This document shows, in pieces, positions 63,717-64,000 of a stretch of 64,000 bases of DNA; the stretch's first letter is position 1; each line of letters begins with the position of its first letter. The stretch is taken from positions 2,914,001-2,978,000 of the forward strand of contig NC_014844.1 of the NCBI RefSeq assembly GCF_000176915.2. Reading direction: 5' to 3'. The notes below the pieces were generated by a model. It was not told the DNA's origin. It worked only from the letters and a program-made list of their open reading frames with translations, and made no database searches. Made by a program: the position numbers and the translations under genes. This DNA comes from Pseudodesulfovibrio aespoeensis Aspo-2 (GTDB lineage: Bacteria; Desulfobacterota; Desulfovibrionia; Desulfovibrionales; Desulfovibrionaceae).

Positions 63717-64000
63717 TCAGCCCCGCGGATCATCTCCGCTGGCGGCCTTTGCCTTGCCCCGGCCAAAGAACCCGGCCACACGGCGGCCCGCACGGGCGAT
63801 CCGGCCCTGATCCGCAGCCGCTTTCCCGGTCGTTTTCCCGGCCACGCCCCCTGCCCTGCTCTTTGCTCCCTTGCGGACGGCCCTGAGCCTTTCCAGGGCC
63901 TTGGCCGCCGCGCTTCTGGCCGCCGCGCCTGCCCGGCCCGCAGCCTGGCCCACGGTCCGACCCAGGCTCCTGGTTCCCCCGCCCACGGCCCCGACCGTGC
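63717..64000 (-). CDS. Ala/Gly/Arg-rich C-terminal part of a protein (5' end beyond window)
   Basis: The minus-strand frame is open across the right edge and ends at 63717. It reads ..GRTVGQAAGRAGAAARSAAAKALERLRA.. ..GKTTGKAAADQGRIARAGRRVAGFFGRGKAKAASGDDPRG. A GTG at 63986 could be a start, but the composition continues upstream, so a longer gene entering from the right is likely. Low-complexity basic tails like this occur in nucleic-acid-binding proteins and toxins; no domain is visible. Confidence 0.5.
   Translation of the reverse strand, partial: TVGAVGGGTRSLGRTVGQAAGRAGAAARSAAAKALERLRAVRKGAKSRAGGVAGKTTGKAAADQGRIARAGRRVAGFFGRGKAKAASGDDPRG

Overview
The window is GC-rich, Gram-negative bacterial chromosome. 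Lipid A synthesis (lpxK), many sigma-54 and c-di-GMP type regulators, a recA-alaS-rplM-rpsI core block, a cobalt/nickel CbiM-CbiL pair and Rrf2 and hemerythrin genes together suggest a sulfate-reducing deltaproteobacterium of the Desulfovibrio/Pseudodesulfovibrio kind. That placement is inferred from gene content, not from a marker alignment. Coding density is high. I saw no rRNA, tRNA, CRISPR array or complete insertion sequence.

Layout. 1-10 kb: the end of a PHP-domain gene, a CHASE-PAS-GGDEF cyclase, mntP, then a minus-strand signalling operon (HD-like response regulator, PAS histidine kinase, REC-HDOD regulator, second HD-like regulator). A 122-bp inverted-repeat element lies between mntP and that operon. 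10.2-33.5 kb: one 23-kb run of plus-strand genes. It starts with a sigma-54 activator and a five-gene operon (two small proteins, GNAT, acidic protein, SET methyltransferase), passes through an acyltransferase, a YitT-family protein and a four-gene glycogen operon with a synthase-phosphorylase fusion, then repeats the activator plus small-protein module ahead of a lysine 2,3-aminomutase, two ATP-grasp ligases, a GNAT and a GNAT-deacetylase fusion. 33.5-40.4 kb (minus): phosphatase, small membrane protein, HAD-GH65 disaccharide phosphorylase, HAD phosphatase, DUF4139 protein. 40.6-51.9 kb: REC-GGDEF protein, 54-aa zinc ribbon, S24 repressor, RNase R, lpxK, Bax-inhibitor-like protein, HWE-type kinase, YccF, CaxA antiporter, PP-loop enzyme, bacteriohemerythrin. 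52-64 kb: recA, alaS, rplM-rpsI, radical SAM, HD protein, cbiM-cbiL, Rrf2 regulator, hemolysin III, a possible sigma-54-driven short RNA, RRM protein and an edge-truncated gene.

Most notable. The loci at 10.2-14.1 kb and 25.5-33.5 kb look like two halves of one regulon. Each has an activator with a degenerate receiver and a nearly identical DNA-recognition helix, a downstream 19-bp palindrome of form CAGGAAC-N5-GTTCCTG, and a sigma-54 -24/-12 promoter starting 55 or 56 bp after the palindrome. Each then encodes a paired small cytosolic and small exported protein, followed by enzymes typical of lysine chemistry: aminomutase, N-acetyltransferases, deacetylase, SET methyltransferase and ATP-grasp ligases. 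I propose a lysine/beta-lysine-based conjugate or protein-modification system. The product is unknown.

The glycogen operon (debranching enzyme, GT4 synthase, GH57 enzyme, GT3-GT35 fusion) and the GH65 phosphorylase form a carbohydrate-storage block around it.
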